Part shown: positions 27,801 to 35,787 of the stretch, piece by piece
Position numbering within the stretch: position 1 is the stretch's first letter
Layout: each line of letters begins with the position of its first letter
From: DASXHD01 sp036488725
Lineage (GTDB): Bacteria; Myxococcota_A; Polyangia; Polyangiales; Polyangiaceae
Direction: 5' to 3'
Length of the DNA: 64,000 nucleotides
Assembly (NCBI GenBank): GCA_036488725.1
Contig: DASXHD010000130.1
Coordinates: forward strand, 1 to 64,000
Program-made: the position numbers and the translations under genes
The notes under the pieces: generated by a model
Database searches by the model: none
Seen by the model: only the letters and a program-made list of their open reading frames with translations
Told to the model about the DNA's origin: nothing

Positions 27801-30800
27801 AGATCCTCGATCTCGCGCTCGAACGGGAAGCGCTCGACGCGCTCGTTCGGCTCTACACGGCAGCGTCGCGCTGGGACGATCTCGTCGCGCTCTACGAGCG
27901 GCAAATCGGCGCCGGGCCGAGCGACCACGAAAAGGCCGGCTTGCATCACGCGCTCGGGCGCGTCGCGAGCGTTCATCAAACCGACTACGACCGCGCCTTC
28001 GGCGAGTACGAAGCCGCGCTCAAGCTCGACCCGCAACATCAAGAGACGGTCGCGTCGCTCGAAGCGCTCATGCAGGGCGGGCAGCACGCCGCGCAGGCCG
28101 CCGAGATGCTCGAGAGCGTCTACCTCGCGAAGCTCGATTGGCGCCGCGTGATGGGGACGCTCGATGCGCGTCTCGCGGTGAGCCAAGATCCCGACGAGCG
28201 CCGGCATTTGCTCCGCCGTCTCGCCAAGCTCCACGAGGAGCAAGAAGAGAACTACACCGCCGCGCTCGAGACGACGGCCAAGCTCCTCACCGAGGACGTC
28301 ACCGACGAAGCGACTTGGCACGAGCTCGAGCGTCTCGCGCGCGTCGCCAACGCGGAGGGCCGCCTCGCCGACATCTACGCCGCCGAGCTCGCGAAGGTCA
28401 CGGCCGACGAGCCGGCGACCGCGCAGCTCGCGCGCCGCACCGGCGAGCTCTACGAAGCGCAAAAACAGAGCGATCGCGCGCTCGAGTTCTATCGACGCGC
28501 CTACGCGTTCGCGCCGGAAGAGAGCGACGGCGGCGTGTTCGAGGCGATCGATCGACTGCTCCGAGAAGCAAACCGCCCGAAGGATCGCGTCGCGCTCTAT
28601 CGCGAAGCGCTCGAGTACCGCGACGATCCCTCGCTGCGGCTGACGACGCTCCACACGATCGCGCTCCTCGAAGAGTCGGAGCTCTCGGACGACGACGCGG
28701 CGATTCACACGTATCAGCAGGCGCTCGATCTCGACGAGACCGACGTGCATTCGCTCGAGGCGCTCTCGCGTCTCTACGCGCGCCGCGAGCGGTTCAAGGA
28801 CCTCGCCGATTTGCTCCGGCGGCGCGCCGAGCAAGCCGCGCTGCCCGAGGACGAAGCGCGATTCCGTTGCGAGCTCGGTCAGCTCCTCGAGAAGCTCGGC
28901 GAGACGTCGTCGGCGATCGACGAGTATCAGAACGTCGTCGAGCTCATTCCGCCCGGCGCGGGCAACGAGTCGGCGAAGACCGCCGTGCACGCGCTCGAGG
29001 CGCTCCTCGCGCACGACGAGCACAAGGCGCGCGTCGTCGACATTTTGCGGCCGATCTACGAGCGCGCCGACGATTGGCGTCACCTCGTCGCGGTCAACGG
29101 CGAGCGGCTCGCGCTCGCGAACGACGACTCCGAGAAGGTCGCGATCTACCGCGAAACGGCTGAATTGTGGGAGCAGCGCGGCGGCGACTTGCGGCGCGCG
29201 TTCGACGCGACGCGCGAAGCGTTCGTCCTCGACCCCGACGACGGCAGCATTCGCGAGAGCCTCGATCGATTGGCCGAGACGACCAAGCGCTTCGACCATC
29301 TCGCCGACGCGTACGAGCAAGGTATCGCGCGCGCGTCGGATCTCGGGCAGCGCGATTTGCTCTCGGCGCTCGGCAAGCTCCACGACGAGCGGCGCGACGA
29401 TCCGCGACGTGCGCTCGAAGCGTACGAGCGGCTCTTCCGGCTCGACGAAAACGAGATCGAGCCGCTCGAGCATCTCGACGAGCTCGCGACGCTCCTCTCC
29501 GACTGGCAGGCGCTCGTGCGCGTTCTCGCGCGCAAGGCCGACCTCCAGACCGACGACGAACAGCGCGCAGGCACCTGGCGCCGCATCGGCGAAATCAAAC
29601 GCGACATGCTCGACGACGCGAGCGGCGCGATCGAAGCGTACGAGCGCGCCCTCGAAATTCAGTCGGACACGCCCGGCGCGCTCGACGCGCTCATCGCGCT
29701 CTACGAAGGAAAGAACGATCCCGCGCGGCTCGTCGATTTGTATCGCAAGCGCATCGACTCGTTCGGCGCGGACGAGAGCGACGCCAAGCTCGCGATGATG
29801 CTCGCGTCCGCCGAGCGCTACGAAAAGGGTCTCGACGATCGGCGCGAAGCGATCGGCCTGCTCGGCGAAGCGCTCGCGGTGAAACCGGGCGACGCCGAGG
29901 TGATGCGCCGCCTCGACCGGCTCTACACGGCCGAAGAAATGTGGCCCGAGCTCCTCGAGAATTTGCGGCTCCAAGCCGCCGAGACGCAAGACGAAGGCGA
30001 GCGACGCGAGTTGAAGAAGCGCACTGGCGCGCTCCTCGCGAGCGAGCTCGACGATCCGGAGCGCGCGCTCGAAGCGTATCGCGAGGTGCTCGAGGTCGGC
30101 CCGGACGACACGGCGATCGAAGCGGTGCGCGAGATCGGCGAGAGCCGTGAGGAGCTGCGCCTCGCCGCAGCCGACGTGCTCGAGCCCGTGCTGCGCTCGT
30201 CCGGACGAAGCGACGTGCTCGCGAGCGTGCTCGAGATGCGCCTCCGCGCGCAGACCGACGCGACCGACCGCGCGCGCACGCTCCGCGCGATCGCCGAGGT
30301 CGCCGAAAATCAGCTGGGCGACAGCAAGCGCGCCCAAGACGCGCTCCATCGCGCGCTCTCCGAAGAGCCGCAAGACGCGGAGCTGCACGCCGAAATCGAA
30401 CGCGTCGCGGAGAAAAACGGCGCCGATGGCTGGTCGCGTTACGCGACGACGCTCGCCGAACGCGCGGGGGCGATCTTCGACTCGGCGATCACGACCGATC
30501 TCTTCATGCGACTCGGAAAAGTCTCCGAAGAGAAGCTGAAGGACGACGCGCGCGCCGCCAAAGCGTACGCGCAGGCCGCCGAGAACGCGGGCGACTCGCC
30601 CGAGATCCTCGCGTCGCTCGACCGACTTTATTCGCGCCTCGGCGACTCTCGCAATTTGGGCGAGGTCATCGAGCGGCGCATCTCGGCGGAGAGCGACGGC
30701 CCGGCACAAGCCGAGCTCACGTTCCGGTTCGCGTGCTTGCAGCTGAAAGAATTCGGCGAGAAGCACAAGGCGCTCGGCACGCTCCGCGCGGCGCTCGAGC

Positions 30801-33100
30801 GGATGCCCGAGCACGGACCGAGCCGCGAAGTGCTCGAAGGGATGCTCGACGACGAAGAGACGTTCGAAGAAGCGTTCGAGGCGTGCGAGTGGGTGTATCG
30901 CGCGCTCGGGCGTGCGGACGATCTCGCGAAGCTCTACGAGCGGCGCGTGAAGCGCGCGTCCGGCGTGCGCGAGCGAAACCGCAGCCGGCTCGATCTCGCG
31001 CGCGTCCTCGACGAGCAATCGCACGACGCGTCGCGCGCGCAGCGCGTGGTCGAAGAGGCCGTGCTCGAGGACGCGTCCGATCCCGACGCGCTCGCCGAGC
31101 TCGAACGGCTCGCGGGCGTCACCGGGCAGTGGAAAGAGGCGGCCGACGGTCTCGCCCTGGCGCTCCGAAAGGCCACGGATCTGCCGGCGCAGGCACGCAC
31201 CGAGCTCTGGGTGAAGGTCGCCGGCTGGCATCGCGAAAAGACGAGCGACGCCCGGAGCGCCGAAGAGGCGTTCTCCGAAGCGCGCAAGCTCGATCCGGAG
31301 AACACCGAGGTCTTGCGCGCGCTCGAGGAGCTCCAGCGTGCTCCCGGTCGCGAGCGCGATCTCGTCGAGACACTCCGCGCGCGCGCCAAGCTCGAGACGG
31401 ATCTTTCGGACAAGCGCACGCTCTTGCGCGAAGCGAAGGGCCTCGCCGAAGGAACGCTCGCAGATGCCGGCCTCGCCGAACAGGTGCTGCGCGATTTGCT
31501 CGCCGAGGACGAGGGCGATTTGTGGGCGCTCGAGGAGCTCGGCACGCTGCGCGAACGCGCGGGCGCTTGGAGCGACGTCGTCGATCTCCTCTTGCGTCAC
31601 GCCGAGCTCGAGGCCGACGGCAAGACGATTTCGGATTTGCGTCATCGCGCGGCCCGCGCCGCGCGCGAGCATCTGCAAGACGACGCGCGCGCGGTGAAGC
31701 TCTACGAAGAGCTCCTCGAAAACGACGTGGGCGACGCGGAGGCCTCGTCGGCGCTGCGCGATCTCTACGGCGCGCTCGGCAAGCGGCGCGATCTCGCGAA
31801 GCTTCTCCAGACGCTCATCGACACGGCCGAGGGCGAGGAGAAGCGCTCGTCGCTGCGAATCGAGCTCGCGAAGTTGCAGGACGCGATGGGCGACTCGGCG
31901 GGAGCGATCGACACGCTCCGCTCCGTGCTCGAGGAAAATCGCGGGCACACCGAGGCGGTCGTCGCGCTCTCCGATTTGCTCGAAAAAGGCGGCAAAGACG
32001 AAGAGCTCGCCGAGCTGCTCAACGGTCAAATCGAAGCGGCGCGCGAGCGCGGCGACGCGGCGGGAGAGCTCGCGCTCCAAGTACGGCTCGGCGAGGTCTA
32101 CGAGACACGTCTCAAAGACGCGGGCAAGGCGCTCGCGACTTTCGAAGCCGTGCTCGAACGCGACGCGAATCATCACGGCGCCCTCGAAGCGGTCGCGCGG
32201 CTCGCCGAAGGCCGTTCGCTTTGGGACAAGGCGGCCGTCGCGCTCGAACGGCTCGTCGCGGCCGAGACCGCGAATCCTGCGGCCGGCGTCGCGCTCGCGC
32301 TTCGCTTGGCCAACGCGAAGGAGAAGCTCGGCGACAGCGACGGTGTCGAGTCCGCGCTCGGGTCGGCGCTCGGCTTCGAGTCGAACAACGCCGAAGTGCG
32401 CGATCGTTTGCGCGCGCTCTACGAGAAGAACAAGAAGTGGAGCGAGCTCGCCGCGTTCCTCGCGGAGGACGCGACGCTCCTCGAAGCGCAAGGCGAGGGC
32501 AACGGCGCCGCGGTGGTGAAGCTCCTTCGCCGCGCGGCCGACATTCACGCCAAGCAGCGGAGCGTCGCGGCCGATGCGGTCACGCTCCTCGAGCGCGCCG
32601 CCAAGCTCGCGCCGCAAGATCGTGAGCTGCTCTTGGCGCTCTGCGACGCGTACACCGCCGCGGGCCGCGAGAAAGACGCGGCCGAAGTGCTCGAGCGCAT
32701 CATCGCGTCGTTCGGCGGCAAGCGCAGCAAAGAGCTCGCGCTCTATCATCATCGACTCGGTCGCGCGCTCGCGGGGCTCGGCGATCGCGCCGGCGCGCTC
32801 GCGCAATACGACATGGCGTTCAAGGTCGACCCCGGCTCGGTCGGCGTCTTGCGCGATCTCAGCATGCTCTCGATGGAGTCGGGCGACTTCGACCGCGCGC
32901 AGAAAACGTTCCGCGCGCTGCTGCTCCAGAAGCTCGATTCGAACGCGGGCATCACGAAGGGCGAGGTCTTCTTCTACCTCGGCGAAATCAGCATGAAGCA
33001 GGGCGACAAGACGAAGGCGATCCAAATGCTGGAGCGCGCCCTCGAAAACGAGCCCGAGCTCGGCAAAGCAAAGAGCCGCTTGGCCGAATGGAAAAACTAG
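21842..33100 (+). CDS. Giant tetratricopeptide-repeat protein (3752 residues)
   Basis: One uninterrupted 11.3-kb frame encodes TPR-like helices from end to end. Typical units are AIEAYERALEIQSDTPGAL and AFRAYERVLAVRPDDERA. A longer period of roughly 100-115 residues recurs (a W-x2-L segment, a charged helix, then AI-x-AYE-x-LE-x-DP), giving an estimated 30-35 super-repeats. There is no signal peptide and no membrane helix, so it is probably cytoplasmic and strongly acidic. The GTG start has GGTGAGG just upstream. It overlaps the DUF374 gene by 13 bp. It should act as a very long superhelical scaffold; partners are unknown. No catalytic domain is visible. Confidence 0.92.
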   Translation: MSVSTIRTALGLLQDDPDHEQAYLDLKEALGSGKPEGMSAEDARALLASARRAHEARREYDAVASLLELEVLLAQGSDAEVDLLRELARVSDEELFDDARAEEVFGRILALVPGDETAEEVLERIRAKRSKWTELVTRYADEAASAAEPRLKSSLLVSASETAYRYGRPATTGKKKIAALQAEIVSRLESALEVDPKNRRAGALLERIYREAGKWEPLAALLEKVSTESSVKDEKTAGFLRLARVLAKKIQSPERAVAAYEGVLDLSPGNEEATSFLVDFFTAREMWDHLVSLYEEQLHTSTRHGKEDIGIVLQLAMVHWKMRGKADVAEPYFDKLRKAEPAHPGMLAFFRETLGARHDYAKLTQVLTDAQRSLPDGLARSQIAAEIAKLSEEGANATKAIEQWRALLRQDPGHTQARDALKRLYKQSGAYNALAELLRGELERIPAGDAESRLPLLREIAGLYREHVKSDTALLAALTQIAQLAPNDADTVRELVRVYDTLGRVRDLLAAQARLADLESEPSVKAELWRQIARRWLEQFSNVQNAMEAYEKVLESETHDAEAIGKLKELYAKRRAFKPLYDLLEREASGMEEGPGRREAWMEMAKIAAERLDRGPDAIALYKKILDESASSTAALDALEKQAERDKDFATVADALERRAVAESNDAGKLGVLQKLGAIYAERLGDHAAAMKTWRRVLEIQPGHAKALRVLRDSYLGSADYDGLTALFAESKDWEGLAEVLSNAADRASDAATKVELSFRAADVYEKNLEQPERAFRAYERVLAVRPDDERAARSLIPLYEAEEKWARLPALYEVLFSHAKTDETKLEILQKLGEVTGQKLQDRGAAFRHAQRAYELSPAREGALAALEHAAAAAEQWPAFVAALQARLESAGGEEKHALEAKIAETYATQLGRVDEAIAAYRRLVEENPDDHEAIATLDRILRSQDRRDDLRWLYETRVARANTSQKVELLCEWAVLEEEAMGAPDRAGEIYRRVLEIVPKHGKSLRALARLLQNTGSADEAVQMLERDRDQREGKERAARELEIAKLQIDLKRPGEAFAAVKRALDEIPDDAQAVALLERLLEIAESRPRAAGLLEQHYAATGQHDKQAHVLDVLIATAVSKGDRGALFDKLVTVHENRGKLGEAFDVAARAAEEVPGELSLWDRLGVLANKTGRTQAFVDALIRAVPPDGDSNLPAAVDMDLSERIATLYDEMLGEVGKATPYLERILARDPGNERAFARLKQLLTSLERWDALDALYERSVAAADPVRQADLLSEAALVAEEITGERAKATGYYERILEIDPHHEQATRALEMLYAAQDSWEKLAALLGRRLDGAAGDEALALRLRLGTLQATRLGDFAKALDHLEVVLGADPGEKAARDLVEQCLQRPELRARSAVVLEAAYQATEQPRELVRVLDVRLESAQGDEARAELLRRIAEIRDDRLNEDVAALDAYAKLVPISPDDENARARLLDIARRVGAHEQAADVLLAAAKNARAPQPRGEILMAVAKIFEDLLDAPSRAETVYREVLELDRTDHALALPAARALERIYAAENKPRELAGVLRVQVELEDDGDARRMIWGRLGEIHETSLDDPQGAIAAWRARAEDDPGDEQALASLDRLYGRTEQWDALASVLRSRERAATDRDQRKELMTRLALVLAERVNDSGEAILAYRAILDDFGSEHAVLAPLAGLYEKTERWDELAQTLESDLAISDVPVDKIELLARLGRVRRDRQDDAAGALEAFRQALTIDPSDAASRAALEAMLDVESVRRDAAAVLRPLYEADGEQKKLLRVLDIETELADGPSDRLLILSQAMVVAEQSLGDVDTAFAYASRGLREAAGEPELPAWIERAERLGAAANKTPAFVGILREVAPNVLDEQQQLDVLVKIAELSRDKLDDASAAREYFEKALQLRADDRRVLEALERLYESSGEGVQLLDVIKRRVDVADSDAERKALLYKQAKLCETSGDAESAITTYEQILDLALEREALDALVRLYTAASRWDDLVALYERQIGAGPSDHEKAGLHHALGRVASVHQTDYDRAFGEYEAALKLDPQHQETVASLEALMQGGQHAAQAAEMLESVYLAKLDWRRVMGTLDARLAVSQDPDERRHLLRRLAKLHEEQEENYTAALETTAKLLTEDVTDEATWHELERLARVANAEGRLADIYAAELAKVTADEPATAQLARRTGELYEAQKQSDRALEFYRRAYAFAPEESDGGVFEAIDRLLREANRPKDRVALYREALEYRDDPSLRLTTLHTIALLEESELSDDDAAIHTYQQALDLDETDVHSLEALSRLYARRERFKDLADLLRRRAEQAALPEDEARFRCELGQLLEKLGETSSAIDEYQNVVELIPPGAGNESAKTAVHALEALLAHDEHKARVVDILRPIYERADDWRHLVAVNGERLALANDDSEKVAIYRETAELWEQRGGDLRRAFDATREAFVLDPDDGSIRESLDRLAETTKRFDHLADAYEQGIARASDLGQRDLLSALGKLHDERRDDPRRALEAYERLFRLDENEIEPLEHLDELATLLSDWQALVRVLARKADLQTDDEQRAGTWRRIGEIKRDMLDDASGAIEAYERALEIQSDTPGALDALIALYEGKNDPARLVDLYRKRIDSFGADESDAKLAMMLASAERYEKGLDDRREAIGLLGEALAVKPGDAEVMRRLDRLYTAEEMWPELLENLRLQAAETQDEGERRELKKRTGALLASELDDPERALEAYREVLEVGPDDTAIEAVREIGESREELRLAAADVLEPVLRSSGRSDVLASVLEMRLRAQTDATDRARTLRAIAEVAENQLGDSKRAQDALHRALSEEPQDAELHAEIERVAEKNGADGWSRYATTLAERAGAIFDSAITTDLFMRLGKVSEEKLKDDARAAKAYAQAAENAGDSPEILASLDRLYSRLGDSRNLGEVIERRISAESDGPAQAELTFRFACLQLKEFGEKHKALGTLRAALERMPEHGPSREVLEGMLDDEETFEEAFEACEWVYRALGRADDLAKLYERRVKRASGVRERNRSRLDLARVLDEQSHDASRAQRVVEEAVLEDASDPDALAELERLAGVTGQWKEAADGLALALRKATDLPAQARTELWVKVAGWHREKTSDARSAEEAFSEARKLDPENTEVLRALEELQRAPGRERDLVETLRARAKLETDLSDKRTLLREAKGLAEGTLADAGLAEQVLRDLLAEDEGDLWALEELGTLRERAGAWSDVVDLLLRHAELEADGKTISDLRHRAARAAREHLQDDARAVKLYEELLENDVGDAEASSALRDLYGALGKRRDLAKLLQTLIDTAEGEEKRSSLRIELAKLQDAMGDSAGAIDTLRSVLEENRGHTEAVVALSDLLEKGGKDEELAELLNGQIEAARERGDAAGELALQVRLGEVYETRLKDAGKALATFEAVLERDANHHGALEAVARLAEGRSLWDKAAVALERLVAAETANPAAGVALALRLANAKEKLGDSDGVESALGSALGFESNNAEVRDRLRALYEKNKKWSELAAFLAEDATLLEAQGEGNGAAVVKLLRRAADIHAKQRSVAADAVTLLERAAKLAPQDRELLLALCDAYTAAGREKDAAEVLERIIASFGGKRSKELALYHHRLGRALAGLGDRAGALAQYDMAFKVDPGSVGVLRDLSMLSMESGDFDRAQKTFRALLLQKLDSNAGITKGEVFFYLGEISMKQGDKTKAIQMLERALENEPELGKAKSRLAEWKN

Positions 33101-33681
33101 GCATACTCCTCGGCTGGTTTGCGCGAATTTGGCTCGCCACGATTCGTTTTCGCATCCACGGCGCCGAGGCCCTCGCTGGCGAGCGGTCGTGCGTGCTCGC
33201 ATTTTTTCACGGGACGCAGATGATGCTCCACGGGATCGCGCGGCGCGGACGCACGTGCGTGATGGTCAGTCACTCGCGCGACGGTGAGCTGCAGGCCGCG
33301 GCGCTGCGCACGCTCGGGTTCGACGTCGTTCGTGGGTCGTCGTCGCGCGGCGGCGCTCGTGCGCTCGCGGCGATGGTGCGCCGCCTTCGCGATGGGCGCG
33401 CCGACGCGGCGTTCGCCGTCGACGGTCCGCGCGGACCTTACGGCGTCGCCAAGCCGGGCGCCCTGCTCGCAGCTTCGCGCGCGGGCGCTCGCGTGTTTCC
33501 GGCGGGCGCGGTCGCGCGGCGCGGGCTCGTGCTCTCGCGCGCGTGGGATCGCTTCGTCGTGCCGCTGCCGCTCTCGCGCGTCGACGTCGTCGTCGGTCCG
33601 CCGCTCGATGCAGCCGCGGATCCGAACGAGCTGTCGCGCGCGATTGCAGAATGCAACGATCGCGCCCGGGCGCTCGCGTGA
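33088..33681 (+). CDS. DUF374 family lysophospholipid acyltransferase-like protein
   Basis: This 197-residue protein begins with a hydrophobic helix and then shows VLAFFHGTQMMLHG, the DUF374 counterpart of the acyltransferase His motif, and AAFAVDGPRGPYGVAKPG, the second conserved block. DUF374 proteins are related to LpxL/PlsC-type acyltransferases, and some act on lipid A or glycolipids. The ATG lies inside the 3' end of the TPR gene, so the two are translated from one message. The acyl acceptor is unknown. Confidence 0.85.
   Translation: MEKLGILLGWFARIWLATIRFRIHGAEALAGERSCVLAFFHGTQMMLHGIARRGRTCVMVSHSRDGELQAAALRTLGFDVVRGSSSRGGARALAAMVRRLRDGRADAAFAVDGPRGPYGVAKPGALLAASRAGARVFPAGAVARRGLVLSRAWDRFVVPLPLSRVDVVVGPPLDAAADPNELSRAIAECNDRARALA
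33644..33656. repeat. Dispersed palindrome TTGCA-N3-TGCAA (within the DUF374 gene)
   Basis: Perfect TTGCAGAATGCAA, identical to the copy in nadB at 42339-42351. It encodes I-A-E-C-N using GCA and AAC next to otherwise GC-ending codons. Confidence 0.7.
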
Positions 33682-34487
33682 TCGCGTGGCTCGACGGCGA
33701 GCCGGCGTCGTCGCTGCCGCTCCAGTCGCGCGGCGTTCTCTTGGGCGACGCCGTGTTCGAAACGATGCGCGCCTATGCCGGTCGTCCGTTCGCGCTCGAC
33801 GCGCATCTCGATCGACTCGAGCGCTCGGCCGCGTGGGCCCGCCTCCGGCCGAATGCGCCCCGCGAGACGTTCGCGCGCGAGTGCGTTCGCGCGGCGGAGA
33901 TCGTTGGCGACGCGGCGGTGCGCGTCTTCGTCCTGCGCGGCGCGCGCGGCGACGGCCCGCTCGATTCGCAACCGACTCATCGCGTCATCCTCGCCGAGCC
34001 GCTCGACCCGGGCTCGTCGCTCAGCGAGCGCGGCGCGTCGGCGTGCGTCCTCCCGCACGCGTCGTTCGGAACCGGCGAGAGCGCGCACGCCAAATACGCT
34101 CGCTACTTGCCGCGGCTCCTCGCGCGTGACGAAGCGCGCGCTCGCGGCTGCGACGACGCGCTCCTCTCGGACGAATCCGGTCGCGTCGTCGAGGCTGCGA
34201 CTGGAAGCGTGTTCGCGGTCGTGGGTGACCAGCTCGTCACCGCGAGCGTCCTCGAAGGCATCACACGCATGCACGTGCTCGAGCTCGCGCGGAACCTGCG
34301 GATCGATTGCGCGCTTCGCCCGCTCGAGGCGCGCGACGTCGAACGCGCGAGCGAGCTCTTCGTGACGTCGAGCTTGCGCGAAATCGTTCCGGTCGTTCGC
34401 CTCGACGGCCGCGCGATCGGGGAGGGGACCCCCGGCGAAAAAACGCGCGCGCTCCTGCGCGCCTACCGCGAGCTCACGGGGGCGTGA
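33678..34487 (+). CDS. Class IV aminotransferase (BCAT / aminodeoxychorismate lyase family)
   Basis: This is a 269-residue fold-type IV PLP enzyme. Seen: the N-terminal RGVLLGDAVFETMR block, the candidate PLP Lys139 in ESAHAKYARYL, then the expected DDALLSDESGRVVEAATGSVF and TASVLEGITR segments. The family includes branched-chain aminotransferase, D-amino-acid transaminase and PabC; the sequence alone does not separate them. The GTG start overlaps the DUF374 stop (GTGA). Its last 25 bp overlap the convergent ridA gene. Confidence 0.85.
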   Translation: MIAWLDGEPASSLPLQSRGVLLGDAVFETMRAYAGRPFALDAHLDRLERSAAWARLRPNAPRETFARECVRAAEIVGDAAVRVFVLRGARGDGPLDSQPTHRVILAEPLDPGSSLSERGASACVLPHASFGTGESAHAKYARYLPRLLARDEARARGCDDALLSDESGRVVEAATGSVFAVVGDQLVTASVLEGITRMHVLELARNLRIDCALRPLEARDVERASELFVTSSLREIVPVVRLDGRAIGEGTPGEKTRALLRAYRELTGA

Positions 34488-34852
34488 GCGATGGCGTCGA
34501 TCTCGACGCGGGCGCCTTTCGGGAGCGCCGCGACCTGGATCGTCGCGCGCGCGGGAAACGTGCCGGAAAAGCGCTTCGCGTAAATCTCGTTCACCTTCGG
34601 AAAATCAGCCATCTCGACGAGATAAATCGTCGTGCGTACGACGTGCTCGAACCCGAGCCCCGCGGCTTTCAGAACGGCGCTCATGTTGTCGAGCACGCGC
34701 TCGGTTTCTTTTCCGATGTCGGCCGCGAGCATCTCGCCGCTCCGGGGATCGATCGCGATCTGCCCACTCAAAAAAGCCAAGTCCCCCACGCGGACCGCCT
34801 GCGAGTACGGGCCAATGGCCTTCGGGGCGTCGTCGCTGTGAATCGCTTTCAT
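34463..34852 (-). CDS. ridA: Rid family enamine/imine deaminase
   Basis: The 129-residue protein has the RidA signature: IGPYSQAVRVGDLAFLSGQ, NMSAVLKAAG and FPARATIQVAALPKGARVEIDA, which includes the Arg that binds the substrate carboxylate and the Glu near the C-terminus. RidA clears reactive 2-aminoacrylate-type enamines made by PLP enzymes, so the facing aminotransferase gene is a sensible neighbour. The ATG at 34852 follows GGAGAGAAC and lies 8 bp after recR, making it the fourth gene of the dnaX unit. Confidence 0.93.
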   Translation of the reverse strand: MKAIHSDDAPKAIGPYSQAVRVGDLAFLSGQIAIDPRSGEMLAADIGKETERVLDNMSAVLKAAGLGFEHVVRTTIYLVEMADFPKVNEIYAKRFSGTFPARATIQVAALPKGARVEIDAIAHAPVSSR

Positions 34853-34860
34853 GTTCTCTC

Positions 34861-35469
34861 CTACAGGCGTTGTCGCCCTGCGAGGGCGCGGCTCATCGTG
34901 ATGGGGTCCGCGAATTCGAGGTCGCCGCCGTGGGGGACGCCGCTCGCGATGCGCGAGATTGCGACGCCGAGCGGGGCGAGCTCGCGTTTGAGCAAGAGGG
35001 CGGTCGCCTCGCCGTCGACGCTCGGCGGCGTCGCGACGATCACCTCGCGGACGCCGTCTTCGCGAATGCGCGCGACCAGTTTTTCGAGCGGCAGGTCGTC
35101 GGGCCCCACGCCCTCGAGCGGCGAGAGGAGCCGGCCGAGCACGAAATAACGACCGCGCATCGACCCGGCGCGTTCGATCGCGAGCAGATCGGTGACGCGC
35201 GCGACGACGCACAAGACGCTCGCGTCGCGTTTGCCGTCGGTGCAGACGGTGCAGAGCACCGGCCCGACGTGGCCCTCCTCGATCTCCGAAATGTTGCCGC
35301 AGCGATCGCACGGCTTCAAAAAATCGCGCATCGACGCGAGCTGCGCGCCGAGGTCACGCGCGACAGACTCGTCGGCGGTGAGCAAGAAGAGGAGGTACCG
35401 CTGCGCCGTCTTTTCGCCGACGCCGGGCAGCTTCGACAGTAGCTCGATGACGCGCTTCTGGATGCTCAT
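34861..35469 (-). CDS. recR: Recombination mediator protein RecR
   Basis: This 202-residue protein acts with RecF/RecO to load RecA on gapped DNA. It shows the N-terminal helix-hairpin-helix LSKLPGVGEKTAQR, a zinc finger (Cys54, Cys57, Cys73, Cys76: CDRC and CTVC) and the Toprim segment VIVATPPSVDGEATALLL. Length is typical (about 200). The ATG at 35469 overlaps the ybaB stop (ATGA). Confidence 0.96.
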   Translation of the reverse strand: MSIQKRVIELLSKLPGVGEKTAQRYLLFLLTADESVARDLGAQLASMRDFLKPCDRCGNISEIEEGHVGPVLCTVCTDGKRDASVLCVVARVTDLLAIERAGSMRGRYFVLGRLLSPLEGVGPDDLPLEKLVARIREDGVREVIVATPPSVDGEATALLLKRELAPLGVAISRIASGVPHGGDLEFADPITMSRALAGRQRL

Positions 35470-35786
35470 CCCATGCCGGGAAGCTTCACGCCGCCGGTGG
35501 CCTTCTCGATCTCGGCTTCCATCGCTTTGTCGGCTTGCTCGAGCGCCGTGTTGAGCGCGGCGCACGCACCGTCGAGCGCGAGGTCGCCTTCGCTCTTGAA
35601 AAACTCGGGGTCGATCTCGATTCGCACGACGCGCCGCCCGTACGTGACGGTCGCCTTGACCTTGCCGCCCGCCGATTCGGCGACGATTTCTTTGTCGCGC
35701 GCGGCTTCTTTCGCCTGGTCGATCTTGCGTTGCATGCGCGCGGCTTGGCGCATCAGCTCGTTCATTCCGCCACGAAAATTTGCCAT
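35466..35786 (-). CDS. ybaB: YbaB/EbfC nucleoid-associated protein
   Basis: This is a 106-residue DNA-binding protein of the YbaB family, with an N-terminal coiled helix (NELMRQAARMQRKIDQAKE) and the core VTYGRRVVRIEIDPEF. It begins 1 bp after the dnaX stop and overlaps recR. The dnaX-ybaB-recR order is conserved widely in bacteria. Confidence 0.95.
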   Translation of the reverse strand: MANFRGGMNELMRQAARMQRKIDQAKEAARDKEIVAESAGGKVKATVTYGRRVVRIEIDPEFFKSEGDLALDGACAALNTALEQADKAMEAEIEKATGGVKLPGMG

Positions 35787-35787
35787 G

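Noticed and set aside
23063..33202. A 3379-residue open frame antisense to the giant TPR gene
   Set aside because: It is low-complexity Arg/Leu/Val/Glu-rich sequence that mirrors the codon bias of the TPR gene (few stop codons arise opposite GAG/CTC/GCG-rich codons). The plus-strand frame shows true repeat structure; the antisense frame has no domain.
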